Positions 35,086-47,410 are shown, counted from the first letter of the stretch. The stretch is 64,000 nt of DNA from Microplitis mediator (GCF_029852145.1 NC_079977.1:18540781-18604780), one strand, 5' to 3'. Notes: generated by a model not told the origin, from the letters alone. Numbers and translations: made by a program.

Positions 35086-35769
35086 CCCGGGTCAAAAATA
35101 AAACTTGATTCAGGCTCGCTTCACCTTATTTTCTTTTGAAGTGATCGATTTGCCGACGATTTTTCGATAAGATCTCGACTTTTTCAACTTAAATTTAATT
35201 TTTTTCAACTTTTTGAACTTTATTCATCTTAGATTCAACTTATTTCAACTTATTCATATTTTTTTATCTTAGTTTGAACTTATTTGCCTTTGCTTCGAGC
35301 ACGATAGTCATTCACCTGACTTTTGACTTGCTGAACCAAGTCGAAAAAAAGTTATTTATTCGCCTTACTTCCGCCTTTATATATATACAAATTATTTCAC
35401 CTTAGTTTTGACTTTTTCGTCTTATAATTTAAGTCGAATAAGTCTAAATCAAGTCATTTTCGACTTGATTTAGACTTTATCGCCTTATACTTTAAGTCGA
35501 ATAAGTCTAAACCAAGTCAATTTCGACTTGATCTTGACTTTTTCGTCTTAAGATTTAAGTCGAATAAGTCTAAACCAAGTCAATTTCGACTTGATTTCAA
35601 CTTTTTCGTCTTAAATCGTGACTAAGTAAGCCAGTTAAGTCTAAACCAAGGCGAAAACTCAATGTATTTCATATCTTCGTAAAAAAAAGTCGAGTTTGTC
35701 TTGTGAAAAACGGCTTCCAATTTCGACTTAGTAAACCAACTTTAAATCAAGTTTTATTTTTGACCCGGG
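35086..35769. mobile_element. CCCGGGTCAAAA-capped element filled with CGACTTAAGTC words
   Basis: Ends CCCGGGTCAAAAATAAAACT and inverted TTTTATTTTTGACCCGGG, flanked by direct AA (35084-35085 and 35770-35771). The interior iterates 'tttcgacttgatttagac' and 'taagtcgaataagtc'. The vocabulary is related to the 23957-25274 element. Confidence 0.85.
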
Positions 35770-36069
35770 AACACACTTTAAATTGTACATTAGCACAAGT
35801 ATCGAATCTGAAACAAAGCAATAATACTGCTTTTTTTAAATAATATTTGTAGATAGACATTGAGTGATTATACGTATTGGATGACTTTTAACAGTATTAT
35901 TTAAGAATAAATATTATTTTCATGCTCTCTTAAAGTCAAGTTTTTTGTCCTCCCCATTCCTACCTGTGGATATAGCGACTTCGGCCCCTTTATCGTCATT
36001 ATAAGTCAAATCCACTGTACTTGTATTTTCAGTAAAAAAAGTTGCGCTCTAAGCTTTGATTTGATTTTT

Positions 36070-36910
36070 TTAACTTCCCGCTAAGAAAATTGTAAATTTT
36101 CAAAAATTCGGGAAGTTATTGGTTTCGGTCCGATTTACGAAAATCGAATTTCCATCAGATGTCGACGTTTCGAGGTCCTAGGAAGCTATCCTGACTAATT
36201 TCACGATGATGTCCGAGTGTATGTATGTGTGTACGTACGTACGTACGTACGTACGTATGTACGTACGTACGTACGTACGTATGTATGTATGTAAATATTC
36301 ATAACTCTTGAACGGATGAACCGATTTTGATCGTTGAGGTGTCATTCGACGCGGCTTGTTAATGTCTTGAGGCCGTAGAAATTTGAACTTAATCGGTAGG
36401 GTGCGTTCAGAGATATTTCAAAAATAAAATTTTTTCAAAAATGTTTTATTTGGATAACTTCCAATTTGCTCGATGGATTGATTCCAAAATCTAATCAGCT
36501 CTAAAACTCTATAAGCCGCGTCGAATGCCACCTCAACCATCAAAATCGGTTCATTCGTTCAAGAGAAACCGTTGACGAAAGAATTCAAAAAAAATTTTTT
36601 CCTTGGTTTTTTTGAAATTTCTCAAAAACGGCTGAGTAAATCAATTTCAAAATTCGACCAGCTTTAGAACTTGATAAAACGCGTCGATTGCCACCTCAAC
36701 CATCAAAATCGGTTGATTCGTTCGCGAGATATCGTGGAAGAAAGAAATGCTAAAAAATGGTTTTTTACAAAACAATGGCATACAAAAGTATTTGCGAGCT
36801 CGAAGAGCTCGAAAATATATTCACAATAATGTTTTCGAGCTCAGCGAGCTCGAAAACAGCGGGAAGTTTTGGGGCTGGCCCGCAGGGTCAACTGACAGAC
36901 CGATTTTTTT
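36070..36910 (-). mobile_element. AACTTCCCGC-family element, minus copy
   Basis: Inverse of 13827-14812: 'taacttcccgctaagaaaat' at its left and GGGTCAACTGACAGACCGAT at its right. It holds a tandem GTAC microsatellite at about 36228-36286 and repeated 'atcagctctaaaactc' blocks. The 71-codon frame near its right end is not supported. Confidence 0.65.
36228..36286. repeat. (GTAC)n microsatellite
   Basis: About 12 tandem GTAC units passing into GTAT. The unit is self-complementary, so the run can form a hairpin. Confidence 0.95.
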
Positions 36911-37792
36911 TATTTGTGTATGACTGTTTTCACTCAAGATATCACGAGTTGTCTTTTGTACAAAATAAATGAATACAAAAACCTTTTATATATATATATA
37001 ATCGGCTTTGAAATCATATCATAGTAAATTTGTTTTTCTACTCCTCGGAGTATTACATCAAGTATTATATCAAACAGTAATTCGACCTTTGACAAAATCC
37101 TCTTTGCTACCACAGAGTTTTCCTAATAATGATGATAGAATTTGAGCTTCAATTACAAACTAAAAATAAATTCTATATAATAAACCACATGACTGACAAC
37201 ACATAAGCTGGCTACGTACTCAAATTCTGGCAGAGTTGTTAATTTGTATGGCTTTTTACAATTAATTCGAAAATTAATCATGACAGACTGAAGATTCTTT
37301 ATCGATTTCAGAAATTCCAAAAAAAAAAAAAAAAAAAAACAATAATTATAATAATATTAGGGAAGGGTGGGGCAGGAAAGCCCTCCTAAGTCGGTTATTA
37401 CTTTTTTTGGCTTTCAACCTTCAAATCAGTTTACTTTTGACCTATTGCGAACAAATTCATAGAAATTTTGCCAAAACTTGAAAAATAAAAAATTTTCTGG
37501 GTCATAATGACCCCCCTTCAAAAAATTTTTTTTTTGCTTTTATAAAATTTTTTCAACGCTAAGAATGTATTTTTTTTTCTTGACAACTATATTTACTTTC
37601 AAATTATTAAAAAAAAATTTTCAAGGTGTAGTAAATCATTCCCTCATTCTTACTAAAAAACAATTGATTGTAATGATTTTTTCATAACTATTGCAATACA
37701 GTTGAATTTGAATTCAAAATTGCCGCCAAAATAAAGGAGAAAACATCTGTATTTACCAAAAATAAAATAAAGTTTAAAACATAAAAAAAAAT

Positions 37793-38630
37793 CTGGGCGT
37801 TGGTTGACTTTGCGGGCCAGCCCCAAAACTTCCCGCTGTTTTCGAGCTCAAGGAGCTTGAAAATATTAGTGTGAATATATTATCGAGCTCTTCGAGCTCG
37901 AAAATGCAGTTATCTGGAATTATTTTTTATAAGCTTTTCAAGCTCTACCAATTACGTATTTTGCTAAAGTTTGACAAGTTAAGAATCGAAATCATTAATG
38001 AAGAAGCGGCTTTTAAATTTTTATTCTCGATTATATGTTCTATGAAATGAATGTATTGAGGCAGGAATCAATGTCAGTGATCAAAATCAAGATTCGAATG
38101 AGTTTTGACTTAGGGCAGAGCAATAATATATGGAATATCCGAGAAAAACATTAAAGACTGGGTTTTTCAATTTTTTTTCTGACAATATGTTTAAAACTAA
38201 GAAACAAGTTATATGACATTATCTGATGATCGGAAGAGACTATAAAGAGAAAGAGTTGGTATGATTTCAGACACATTTTAGCACATTATATTTTGATTTA
38301 TCTGGAAAAAATAACATAAAATGTTATTTTTTAACTTTTCAGCGCCGATATCTTTTGAACTAATCAACCGATTTTGACGTTTGAGGTGGCAATCGGCGCG
38401 TTTTCTTGAATTCTAGAGCTGTTAAAATTTTGAAATTGATCGGATATGTCGTTTCTGAGAAATCACTAAAAAACTAAAAAATAAAATTTTTTTTTTCGTA
38501 ATTCTCCAATATTTTCAAGTCTGCTTGATCAAACGATCTGAAATTTTCAGGAAAGTTGAGGGCCAACAAGCTCTTTCGATTGCCACCTCAACCATCCAAA
38601 TCGATTGATTAGTTGAAAAGTTACAAAGAG

Positions 38631-38700
<70 letters not shown>

Positions 38701-38878
38701 CATACATACATACATACACTTGGACATCATTCTGAAAATAGTCAGAATAGCTTCCTAGGACCTCAAAACGTCGACATCTGATGAAAACTCGACTTTCGAA
38801 AATCGGGGTGAAAACAATAACTTCCCAATTTTTCGAAAATCATCGATTTTCTTAGCGGAAAGTTAAAAAAGTTAGGCC
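37793..38878 (+). mobile_element. AACTTCCCGC-family element, nested plus copy
   Basis: Begins TTGGTTGACTTTGCGGGCC, has the TTTTCGAGCTC box and 'cgatatcttttgaacta' block, a (CA)n run at 38634-38698, and ends CTTAGCGGAAAGTTAA. Confidence 0.65.
38634..38716. repeat. (CA)n then (CATA)n microsatellite
   Basis: More than 30 CA units followed by about four CATA units. Confidence 0.95.
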
Positions 38879-39630
38879 GATTAACGGTGTCCATCGAGAG
38901 TAATCGTGTTTACAAAGTTTCATACGTAACAATTGACAGCACTGGTTTCTTGAGTTAAACTAATTTATTTTAAACGAATAAAATAATAAATCGAATTAAT
39001 TTTGGGTTCAAATTGTTCCTGAATAAATTCTCTATATGCTAGTATACAATTTTACCTATCATGGTGAAATAAAAATAGTGTAGAAAGATTTTTATGTGAG
39101 TAACATAGTCGAATAAAAAAAACCGTCCATAAAGCACACCTGCGCTTTCGCATTGTTCAAAAGTTAAAACTGATGATTGTAACTGCGTTTATTGCAATTA
39201 ACTTTATTCGGAGTCTAAAGAATCAGGGATTTAATAGAAAAATTGTAAGAAAAGGTCTCATGATTCCTGTGCAGGTGTAGAAGAATATTATACCGATGAG
39301 TATATTTCTAAATACTGTAGAAATTGATCGAATTGAAAAATTTATCAATTAAAAAAAAAATTATTATTTTCAAATATTTTTGGTGGCCAAATTTCCCCCA
39401 GGCATACAGCACTAGCCGAAAAATGAATAAGTATATTGAATTTTTTATAATTTGACGATAAATATATGAAAAAAAAATCATTTTTTCAGAATTTTCGGCT
39501 GGTCCGTTTTGCCCCCGGTATTATGGGTCGAGGTAAAGATGAGCAAATTTATTGAATTTATGGTAATTAGAAAAAAAAACAATTTTTTTGATCAAATTTT
39601 TGGAGGGGGCCTACTTGCCTGACCCTCCCC

Positions 39631-40560
39631 ATAATATAATAATAATAAAATTTGATCAGTTTAGAAAAATTGACAACTCAGTAAAAAAAAAAATTTTAAT
39701 TATTTAGAATATTTATGTCTAAAATAAATAAACGAATATTTGAATGCATTGAAAAGTAAAATAAATATTTTTTAAAAGACTCAAACGATAAAAAAAAAAT
39801 AAAAATTAAGCTTTTATATTGGTGCTCATTAAATTTAGTGTCAAGAATAAAAAGACCGCATGGGACACAATATCTGGGGCAGAGTAATAGCTCTAGAGTT
39901 AAAAGACCTCACGACTTGTCATTTTATACATGTATATTCATTCACATTTATATACATATACATATATACATTCCGCGTCTATTGAAAGCGTTAAGTTTTT
40001 AAAAAAGTTGAGACTATGATTCATGAACGCACATCTTTCTTATTCATACAACAGTTGACCGTCATTTCTTTGGAATATATTTTTTTCTTTTATTAATTTT
40101 ATTTTATTTGTCATTTTAATGACCGTACTGTGACAAATATATTCAATACAATGTATACAATAGTGTGAATATTTTTTTTTTCTTTTAGTTGAGAAATTGT
40201 TTTCTATTTGTAATTTATTTTTTTATCACATGAACAGAACAGTGACCTGGATTTTTTGTTTTTATTAATTACAAGGGCAAGTTTTAAATAAATTACAAAT
40301 ATGAGGCAGCTTTGATGTACATTATTAATTATTTCATAATTGATCAAATTTTCCAGTAAAAGATGTGTATTTGAAGGATCTACAGATTTTTTTTCTATTT
40401 ATTCTAGCAGGTTACCTATTGATTGAGGTCAAAATATATATGAATACTTTTTGTGGGAAATTTCAAAACTTACAAAAAAAGTGATAATCAATTTTTACAT
40501 AAATGTAATAGTTATAGTGAGTTACATATTGGGGAATGAGGTATAAATGATTCTTTCAAA
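39631..40560. other. AT-rich spacer, no gene seen
   Basis: Low-complexity AT-rich sequence with a TATACATA-rich patch near 39940-39975. No coding or RNA feature is supported. Confidence 0.5.
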
Positions 40561-40564
40561 AAAC

Positions 40565-42200
40565 TCTGAAAAATCACGAATTATTCGAAACATCACGAAT
40601 CGAATTTCGAGTACTTCGTAAAATCATCAATGCTCAAGATTTTCAAACGAGACGAAGTCAAAATATAGAAGACCCATTTATCATTTAAAAAGTCGCGAAT
40701 GCTTGGAAATTCGAAAACTTCGAAGAGTCACTAATTATTCGAAATGTCACGAATCGAATTTCGAATACTTCGTACAATTATCAATGCTCAAAATTTTTAA
40801 ATAAGGCGAGGAGCAATTAATCATTTAAAAAGTCACGAATGCTTGGAATCTCAAAAACTTCGAATAGTCACGAATTATTCGAAACGTCACGAATTAAATT
40901 TCGAATACTCCGTTAAATCATAAATTCTCAAAATTTTCCAACAAGACGACGATCAATTGATCATTTAAAAAGTCACGAATGCTTGGAAATTCGAAAACTT
41001 CGAAGAGTCACGAATTATTCAAAATGTCACGGATCGGATTTCGAATACTTCGTACAATTATCAATGCTCAAAATTTTTAAATAAGGCGAGGAGCAATTAA
41101 TCATTTAAAAAGTCACGAATGCTTGGAATCTCAAAAACTTCGAATAGTCACGAATTATTCGAAACGTCACGAATTAAATTTCGAATACTCCGTTAAATCA
41201 TAAATTCTCAAAATTTTCCAACAAGACGACGATCAATTGATCATTTAAAAAGTCACGAATTCTTGGAAACTCAAAAACTTCGAAGAGTCACGAATTATTC
41301 GAAAAGTCACGAATCGAATTTCGAATACTCCGTAAAATCATCAATGCTCAAAATTTTCAGAAAAGGCGAGGATCAATTAATCATTTAAAAAGTCACGAAT
41401 GCTTGGAAACTCAAAAACTTCGAATAATCACGAATTATTCGAAACGTCACGAATTAAATTTCGAATACTCCGTTAAGTCATAAATTCTCAAAATTTTCCA
41501 ACAAGACGACGATCAATTGATCATTTAAAAAGTCACGAATGCTTGGAAACTCAAAAACTTCGAAGAGTCACGAATTATTCGAGACGTCACGAATAGAATT
41601 TCGATTACTTCGTAAAGTCATTAACGCTAAAAAATTTCAAACAAGACGAGGATCAATTAATCATATAAAAAGTCACGAATGCTTGGAAATCTGTAAACTT
41701 CGAATAGTCACGAATCATTTAAAAAATCATGAATCGAATTTCAAATACTTCGGAACGTTAAGGATACCCAGAATTATAAAACAACGGAAGTAGTCACAAC
41801 TCATTGAAAAAGTTACGAATACTTTAATTTTTTCGAAGACTGATAAATTACGAATTTTTCCCAAAAAATCACGAGTCGAATTTCGAATACTCCGGAAAAT
41901 CACGAATCCTCTGAACATTCAAACAACGCGAAGAATCACGACTCATTCGAAAAGTCACGGATGCTTGGAATTTTTGGAATTCCGGAAAGTCACAAATTAT
42001 TCCACAAAATCACGAATGGAATTTCGAATACTCTGAACTTTCAAATAACGGGAGTAATCACGATTATTTCGAAAGTTCACGAAAGATCCGAATAATCACG
42101 ATTTAGTCGAAAAATTATAAGTACTTCGAATTGTTAGATATTCTGAGTCATAAATAATTAGAGGTCACGAATAAGTCTAAGAGTCACTAATCATTCGAAT
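40565..42200. repeat. Complex satellite, TCACGAAT/ATTCG words with higher-order units
   Basis: The basic word is 'aaaaagtcacgaatgcttgg' with 'cgaattattcgaaa' and 'gaatttcgaatac'. A unit of about 140-145 bases, closing with 'gatcaattgatcatttaaaaag', is repeated about seven times from 40680 to 41680. A near-identical double unit of roughly 290 bases recurs (40835-40975 and 41110-41250). After 41700 the copies decay gradually. The frames at 41539 and 41727 are periodic translations of it. Confidence 0.85.
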
Positions 42201-42358
42201 TTTTAAATAAATTTAAAACTCACTGTGATCTAAATATTTAGGCAATTTCCGAATAATTCAAATACTTTTCAATCACTCGAAAATGTGAATTTTCCGATGA
42301 ATCCCGAACATTTCGTATGTTTGAATTATTTGCACACCCGTAATATACATATATATTA

Positions 42359-43376
42359 GGGTGATTCAAAAAACAAACAAATTTTTTTTTTCTTCCAAAC
42401 AGGTTCAAAAGTTTTGTTAAGATAAAAAAAGACGCCTGTGAAAATTAGAGCTCTTAATATTAATATTAACATTGTCCGCATTGCACTTTTCTATTTCCCA
42501 TAAGAATAACATGGGAAAAATTTTTTTTATGTCTTATGATTTTTATAAGTAGCTAACGATGCGTCATAGGAATAATTGGCAGGCATATTTTTGTAAGAAA
42601 TTGAATGCTCTACAAAAAAAGATTCTTATCATTTTTTGAGGAATCTATTTGTTCAAAAGTTATTTGAGGTTGAAGTCGAATTCATATTAAATTTTGAGTT
42701 TTTCTTACTTTTCCAGCGAAACTATCAGACCTATTACAAAATATTATGAGACCTTTTTTATAAACAATTTTACTCCCTAGAAGTTATACCGAATAAAGTT
42801 TTTTCGGATTCCGCATTGTTTTCTAGTTATTTTCATTTTAATGTCAAGCTCTTAAAATCGATCAGAAGACTATTTTTTTTATGAGCATGCCATTAAAATA
42901 AAAATAACTAGAAAACAATGCGGAATTCGAAAAAACTTTATTGAAAATAACTTCTAGGGAATAAAATTGTCTATAAAAAAGGTCCCATAATATTTTGTAA
43001 TAGGTCTGATAGTTTCGCCGGAAAAGTAAGAAAAACTCAAAATTTAATATGAATTCGACTTCAACCTCAAATAACTTTCGAACAAATAGATCCCGCCAAA
43101 AATGAGAAGAATCTTTTTTTGTAGAGCATTCAATTCCCTACAAAAAAATGCCTGCCAATTATTCTTATGACGCATCGTTAGCTACGTATAAAAATCAGAA
43201 GACATAAAAAAAATTTTTCCCATGTTATTCTTATGGGAAATAGAAAAGTGCAATGCGGACCATGTTAATATTAATATTAAGAGCCCTAATTTTAACGGGC
43301 GTCTTTTTTTATCTTAACGAAACTTTTGAACCTGTTTGGAAGAAAAAAAAAAAATTTGTTTACTTTTGAATCACTC
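42359..43376. mobile_element. About 1-kb near-perfect palindrome (GGGTGATTCA ends)
   Basis: Arms of about 500 bases (42359-42865 and 42880-43376) are reverse complements with few mismatches, e.g. 'ccaaacaggttcaaaag' versus 'cttttgaacctgtttgg'. The centre is near 42870. A diverged single arm lies at 63120-63600. Foldback-type element; no coding frame. Confidence 0.85.
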
Positions 43377-44127
43377 GAATATATATATATATATATATAT
43401 ATATATTCGAGTATAATATATATATATATATTTACTTCTGATAAATTTAAAACTTGCTAATGAGTTTATAAATATCGTAATTAAGACAATCTCTCATTTT
43501 ATCAGCATTCAAGGAGGGTTAATTTTTTTTAATAAAGATATGAATGTTTAATCATTAAGAGTATGAAAAATAAAAAAAAATTAACCAGTAGTCAGTAGCT
43601 AGCCGGCAGTTAATTATAAGTGATTGAGTTGGTAAGTATGATAGTGTAGCGGAGGTATTGCGTGCCGAGAAAATATATCGCGTGATCATTTTAGGAGGTC
43701 TGACCTCAGTAAGTTTAGTATAAAGTTAGAGGCGACTGCCGATAAAAGACCCTTGGGACTTAATCTTACTGGCTTTGTCAGATATTCGGCACTAACACCT
43801 ACGATAAATGTCTAGCCACTTTATTTAACAGGTCATCTGTTGGTGCTTTTGATTGTGTGCTCTCTTATAAGTTAAGGGTTAGGGTGAATTAGTGAGGATA
43901 AGTTCAACTGATGGCATTTACCACCGCGATTTCAAGGAATTGTTTTACTTTACTGACTCTAATCTTTGCTTGCTTGTGTAAATAAGTTGATATTTAATTA
44001 GAGCTCATTCAAAGGAATTTCAAATAGGGTGAGTAATTTCAAGTAAACATGTCGAGAGCTTGGGCTTCTTGATTTAGATTCATATATTCGGTTGATGAAA
44101 GGGGGGGGGACAGAATCCTTAAGTTTA
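43377..44127. other. AT microsatellite and unclassified sequence
   Basis: Begins with an (AT)n run at 43379-43434. The 43580-44100 stretch is of more balanced composition ('gtgtagcggaggtattgcgtgccgag') but has no supportable frame; perhaps transposon debris. Confidence 0.4.
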
Positions 44128-44438
44128 TTCGTTTCCCTTACGAACAAATTCTAATGAACGCTATAAGAAAACGCTATTAAAAAACTAATGGTCTAGTATT
44201 TTCGCGCACTCATGCTTTGGTGTCTTTAGTTCGTTTAGTGTTCTCGGTATTTTTAGTGTCATAAGTGTAATGCACTTATTCCTCAGTTTGATTAATTGAC
44301 GTTTATGAATTTTTTTATCGATGAAAAATTATTTGCCATTACCGGGGCTCGAACCCGCATCCTTCTGGATATCAGTTGAAACCTGGTTCCACTCTGCCAA
44401 GACCACGGACTCAATAGTTGTGATTATTTTGAAGGTCC
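44128..44438. mobile_element. Partial CCCTTACG-class element with tRNA-like module
   Basis: Starts CCCTTACGAACAAATTC, continues with 'actaatggtctagtatttt' words, and carries the tRNA-like module at 44338-44406 (minus strand). The right end is lost where the CCCGCATG element begins. Confidence 0.6.
44338..44406 (-). repeat. tRNA-like module
   Basis: Minus strand: CTTGGCAGAGTGGAACCAGG and GCGGGTTCGAGCCCCGG, a well-preserved B box. Fourth copy of the 6717/15028/58304 module. Confidence 0.65.
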
Positions 44439-45338
44439 CCCGCATGCAAAAACTTTATATGTGAAAATATATATGATAGAATATATGAATATTATAATGT
44501 GATATATTGTACAATACATAAAATAATATTTATATTTTTGCCGTATTAATATATGATAATATATTGAAAAAAAATATATTGCTAGAATATATTATCAATG
44601 TATTTATCAATCTATGACTTTTTATGTATGTTTTACATATATATTTTAATACATTTTTTTTATATTGATATATTATATTGAAAGTAGTATATTAATTAAT
44701 ATATAGTATTTTTTATATTTTTTATATATGTTTTCCAATATATTGCAAATAAATGGTTTTCAATATATTGTAAAATATATGGCACTTTTTTTACTTTTCT
44801 TAGGTTATTGCCAGTAATAATAAGGTCAATGAAAAGAAGGAGAAAAAATAATAAATTTGACTCTTTTTTGTGGAATTGTGTAGAATTTGAAAAAGTATAT
44901 TGAAAAAATAAAATTTCAATATATTGCGAAAGATATAAGTTTTAATATACTGGAAAAATATAATTCCAATACACCGCGAACCATATATTTAATCATATAA
45001 ATTCTTTTATATATAATCAATTATATAGCGTCCATATACCACTAATTATATGAGTCAAAATATATGGATATATATATCAAGTTTATTATATTATACTTAT
45101 AAATTATATATATACTATCCATATATGATAAGAATATATTGAGCATTATATGAGATGATATATATAGAAAAATACAAAACATTATATACAAGTAAATATA
45201 TTATGATAAATATATAATCGAATATATGTCAAAAACATATATTTTACAATATAGATATTTTTGCCGCTATATATTTATCCCATATTCACCATATATTTTT
45301 TTATATACTTTTAACAATATATAGCTTTTCCATGCGGG
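44439..45338. mobile_element. CCCGCATG-capped element filled with AATATAT words
   Basis: Ends CCCGCATGCAAAAACTTTAT and inverted AGCTTTTCCATGCGGG, flanked by direct CC (44437-44438 and 45339-45340). The interior is 'atatattgaaaatatat' vocabulary. The right 350 bases match the complement of 63654-64000 almost exactly; a further end lies at 50606. Confidence 0.85.
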
Positions 45339-45369
45339 CCATATATTTATCCAATATACAGTATAGAAT

Positions 45370-45478
45370 ATTTACACCAGTAGCAGCGTTATTTTCACAC
45401 CGCTGTCGGGGGTAAATTTAACACCGATAATTTTAACACCTACACCACTTGGACTTACCCCCGTGATTTTTTACAGTG
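45370..45478. mobile_element. Half element ending ATTTTTTACAGTG
   Basis: Words 'ttaacaccgata' and 'acaccgctgtc' lead to GATTTTTTACAGTG, the right cap of the CACTGTAAAAAAT class. The left end is missing. Confidence 0.55.
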
Positions 45479-45483
45479 AGTAA

Positions 45484-45840
45484 ATACAAGAGGAATCGGA
45501 GGATGAAGACGATACTTCGCTCAGTGTACCCAATTTATTGAGACCCGAGTTCCTATATGCCGGTGCCTGGTATGCTGTCGACAAGCAAGAAGAATATAAA
45601 AACATTCAATGGAATAAAACCAATGAGCAAGTTGGTTGTAGAGCCCGTTATCAGTGCTGTCTCTGCCAGAAAACTTTCGATAGGTGGAAAATTAAAGAAC
45701 ACGTGTGGTTTAAAGAAAAGGCAGGTAGGGTTGTATGTAATAAATGCAACCTAACTTACCGTAACGTTAGCTATCTCCACAGCCACCATACGCCAAGATG
45801 CAAAGGGCAGCCGCTTAAGCGAGGGCGCCCAAAAAAATAG
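45484..45840 (+). CDS. Orphan C2H2-type zinc-finger / AT-hook reading frame
   Basis: An open frame of 118 codons ends at TAG 45838-45840. It starts after an in-frame TAA at 45481-45483 with no early ATG, so it may be a terminal exon. It opens with an acidic EESEDEDDTSLS. Next comes YQCCLCQKTFDRWKIKEH, a C2H2-like finger lacking a clear second His at normal spacing. A second unit is VCNKCNLTYRNVSYLHSHH. It closes with the basic KRGRPKK, an AT-hook-like tail. Codon pattern and composition differ from the AT-rich surroundings. A nuclear DNA-binding protein is inferred. It could equally be a transposon-associated or retroposed fragment; a possible acceptor is AATACAAG at 45483-45490. No other exons recognised. 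Confidence 0.55.
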   Translation: MQEESEDEDDTSLSVPNLLRPEFLYAGAWYAVDKQEEYKNIQWNKTNEQVGCRARYQCCLCQKTFDRWKIKEHVWFKEKAGRVVCNKCNLTYRNVSYLHSHHTPRCKGQPLKRGRPKK

Positions 45841-46224
45841 AAAGAAAACCCATAAATCGAAACCGAAAAACAGCACCATAGTTTTCGCAGAAAATAATTT
45901 CTGTTGAATAACAGAATGGTAACAGCACTTATAAATGCTTCAAAGTTGGGAATATAATAACTCTGAAATATGTTTCTTTTACCAGGGACACTACAAGCAG
46001 GTTAAAAACTTTGAAAATGAGAATATTATAAGATTTAGGATAGAATTTTAAAAATTGTTGTTCTCCGTGAATATTAAACGATCACGATCAGTGAGTATAA
46101 CGAACAACTATATTGCAGAGTGAAGTCATTCACTATATTGATGCCATCATATCATTAAAAGTTACATTCATGATATTGTCGAATATGAGGAAATTTTACG
46201 ACGAAAAATTGTATTCAACCCGTT
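45841..46224. other. 3' flank of the zinc-finger frame
   Basis: AT-rich, no feature supported. Confidence 0.4.
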
Positions 46225-46799
46225 CACGGAAAAAAATTAATCGTGACTGCAACATGATGCAGTCTTGGTAAATAAACATGATGAAATCATGTTGCATTCA
46301 CATGATTTGTCATGTTTCGGCTACATGATAATCATGTTGCGGTAACATGAGAAAATCATGTTGCATTCACATGATTTGTCATGTTTCGGCTACATGATAA
46401 TCATGTTGCGGTAACATGAGAAAATAATGTGGCATTCACATGATAATCATGTTTCGTCTACATGATAATCATGTTGCGGTAACATGAGAAAATCATGTTG
46501 CATTCACATGATCTGTCATGTTTCGGCTACATGATAATCATGTTGCTGCCACATATTGTCATGTAGCCGAAACATGACAAATCATGTTGCATTCACATGA
46601 TTTTCTCATGTTACCGCAACATGATTATCATGTAGACGAAACATGATTATCATGTGAATGCCACATTATTTTCTCATGTTACCGCAACATGATTATCATG
46701 TAGCCAAAACATGACAAATCATGTGAATGCAACATGATTTCATCATGTTTATTTACCAAGACTGCATCATGTTGCATTCACGATTAATTTTTTTCCGTG
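46225..46799. mobile_element. CACGGAAAAAAATT-capped MITE, ACATGATTATCATGT words
   Basis: Ends CACGGAAAAAAATTAATCGT and its exact complement, with direct TT on both sides (46223-46224 and 46800-46801). It is almost a full palindrome around 46550, built from 'cacatgattatcatgttgc' units of about 40 bases with 'tacatgataatcatgttgcgg'. Not a CRISPR array: units are contiguous, inverted and have no unique spacers. Confidence 0.9.
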
Positions 46800-47167
46800 T
46801 TGCTGTTGGCTAGCATAGTGATATATTATAATTATTACTGTAAGTTTAGTACATACTCAAGTTGTCAAATAACATGTATATTTTACTTGCCAATTGGCTT
46901 TGGCATAAATAAATTGATCTATCGATCTATCTTTTTTTTTAAATTTGAAATTTTCATAGCGGGAAGTTAATAAGTAAAAAGTAATAAATACAATATGAAG
47001 CACCATTGTAAAAACTACATGTATCCATGTGTCGGTTCTGTTACCGCCAAATTATTAATCAGGTTCACTACTTAAAAAATTAAAATTTTTCATTACGAGC
47101 AACCTGCAGTCACTATACGTGACTGCCTAAATATCACTACTAAATTTATAAAATACGCATAAAAAAA

Positions 47168-47410
47168 GGATTTCTCGCCGCAACAATAATTTAATAAACA
47201 CCAAGAAATTTTATGCATTATCAATTTAATACATAAATTGTCTTGGGGCGAGAAAATATTTTTGTGATCGAGAAATAATTCCTTGCACCAAGAAATTTTT
47301 CTAGTTCTAACTAAATTTATGTTTTCAATTTACAATGCAAAAAATTTCTTGGGGTAAGTAAAAATTTTCTTTAGGCGAGTAAAGATTTTTTTGTGTCAAT
47401 GAATCCTTTT
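47168..47410. mobile_element. AAGGATTTCT-ended element, CAAGAAAT words (diverged)
   Basis: Same vocabulary as 51967-52203 ('aaaggatttctcg', 'accaagaaatttt', 'aatccttttttt'), but the CACAG caps are degenerate (CTATGTA at the right). Confidence 0.6.

Larger units (their letters stand above)
37360..39630. mobile_element. GGGAAGGGTGGGG-capped inverted element with nested insertion
   Basis: Ends GGGAAGGGTGGGGCAGG and inverted CCTGACCCTCCCC; inner inverted phrases are 'catttcc'-type and 'aaaattttttggagggggcc'. Same class as 29753-30272. An AACTTCCCGC-family element (37793-38878) is nested inside. TA precedes; the right flank reads AT. Confidence 0.55.

Noticed and set aside
44338..44406. Functional tRNA gene
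   Set aside because: Good B box, but embedded in a repeated element with three sister copies and no convincing acceptor stem.
46225..46799. CRISPR-like regular repeats
   Set aside because: Units are contiguous, inverted about a centre and lack unique spacers; eukaryotic context.
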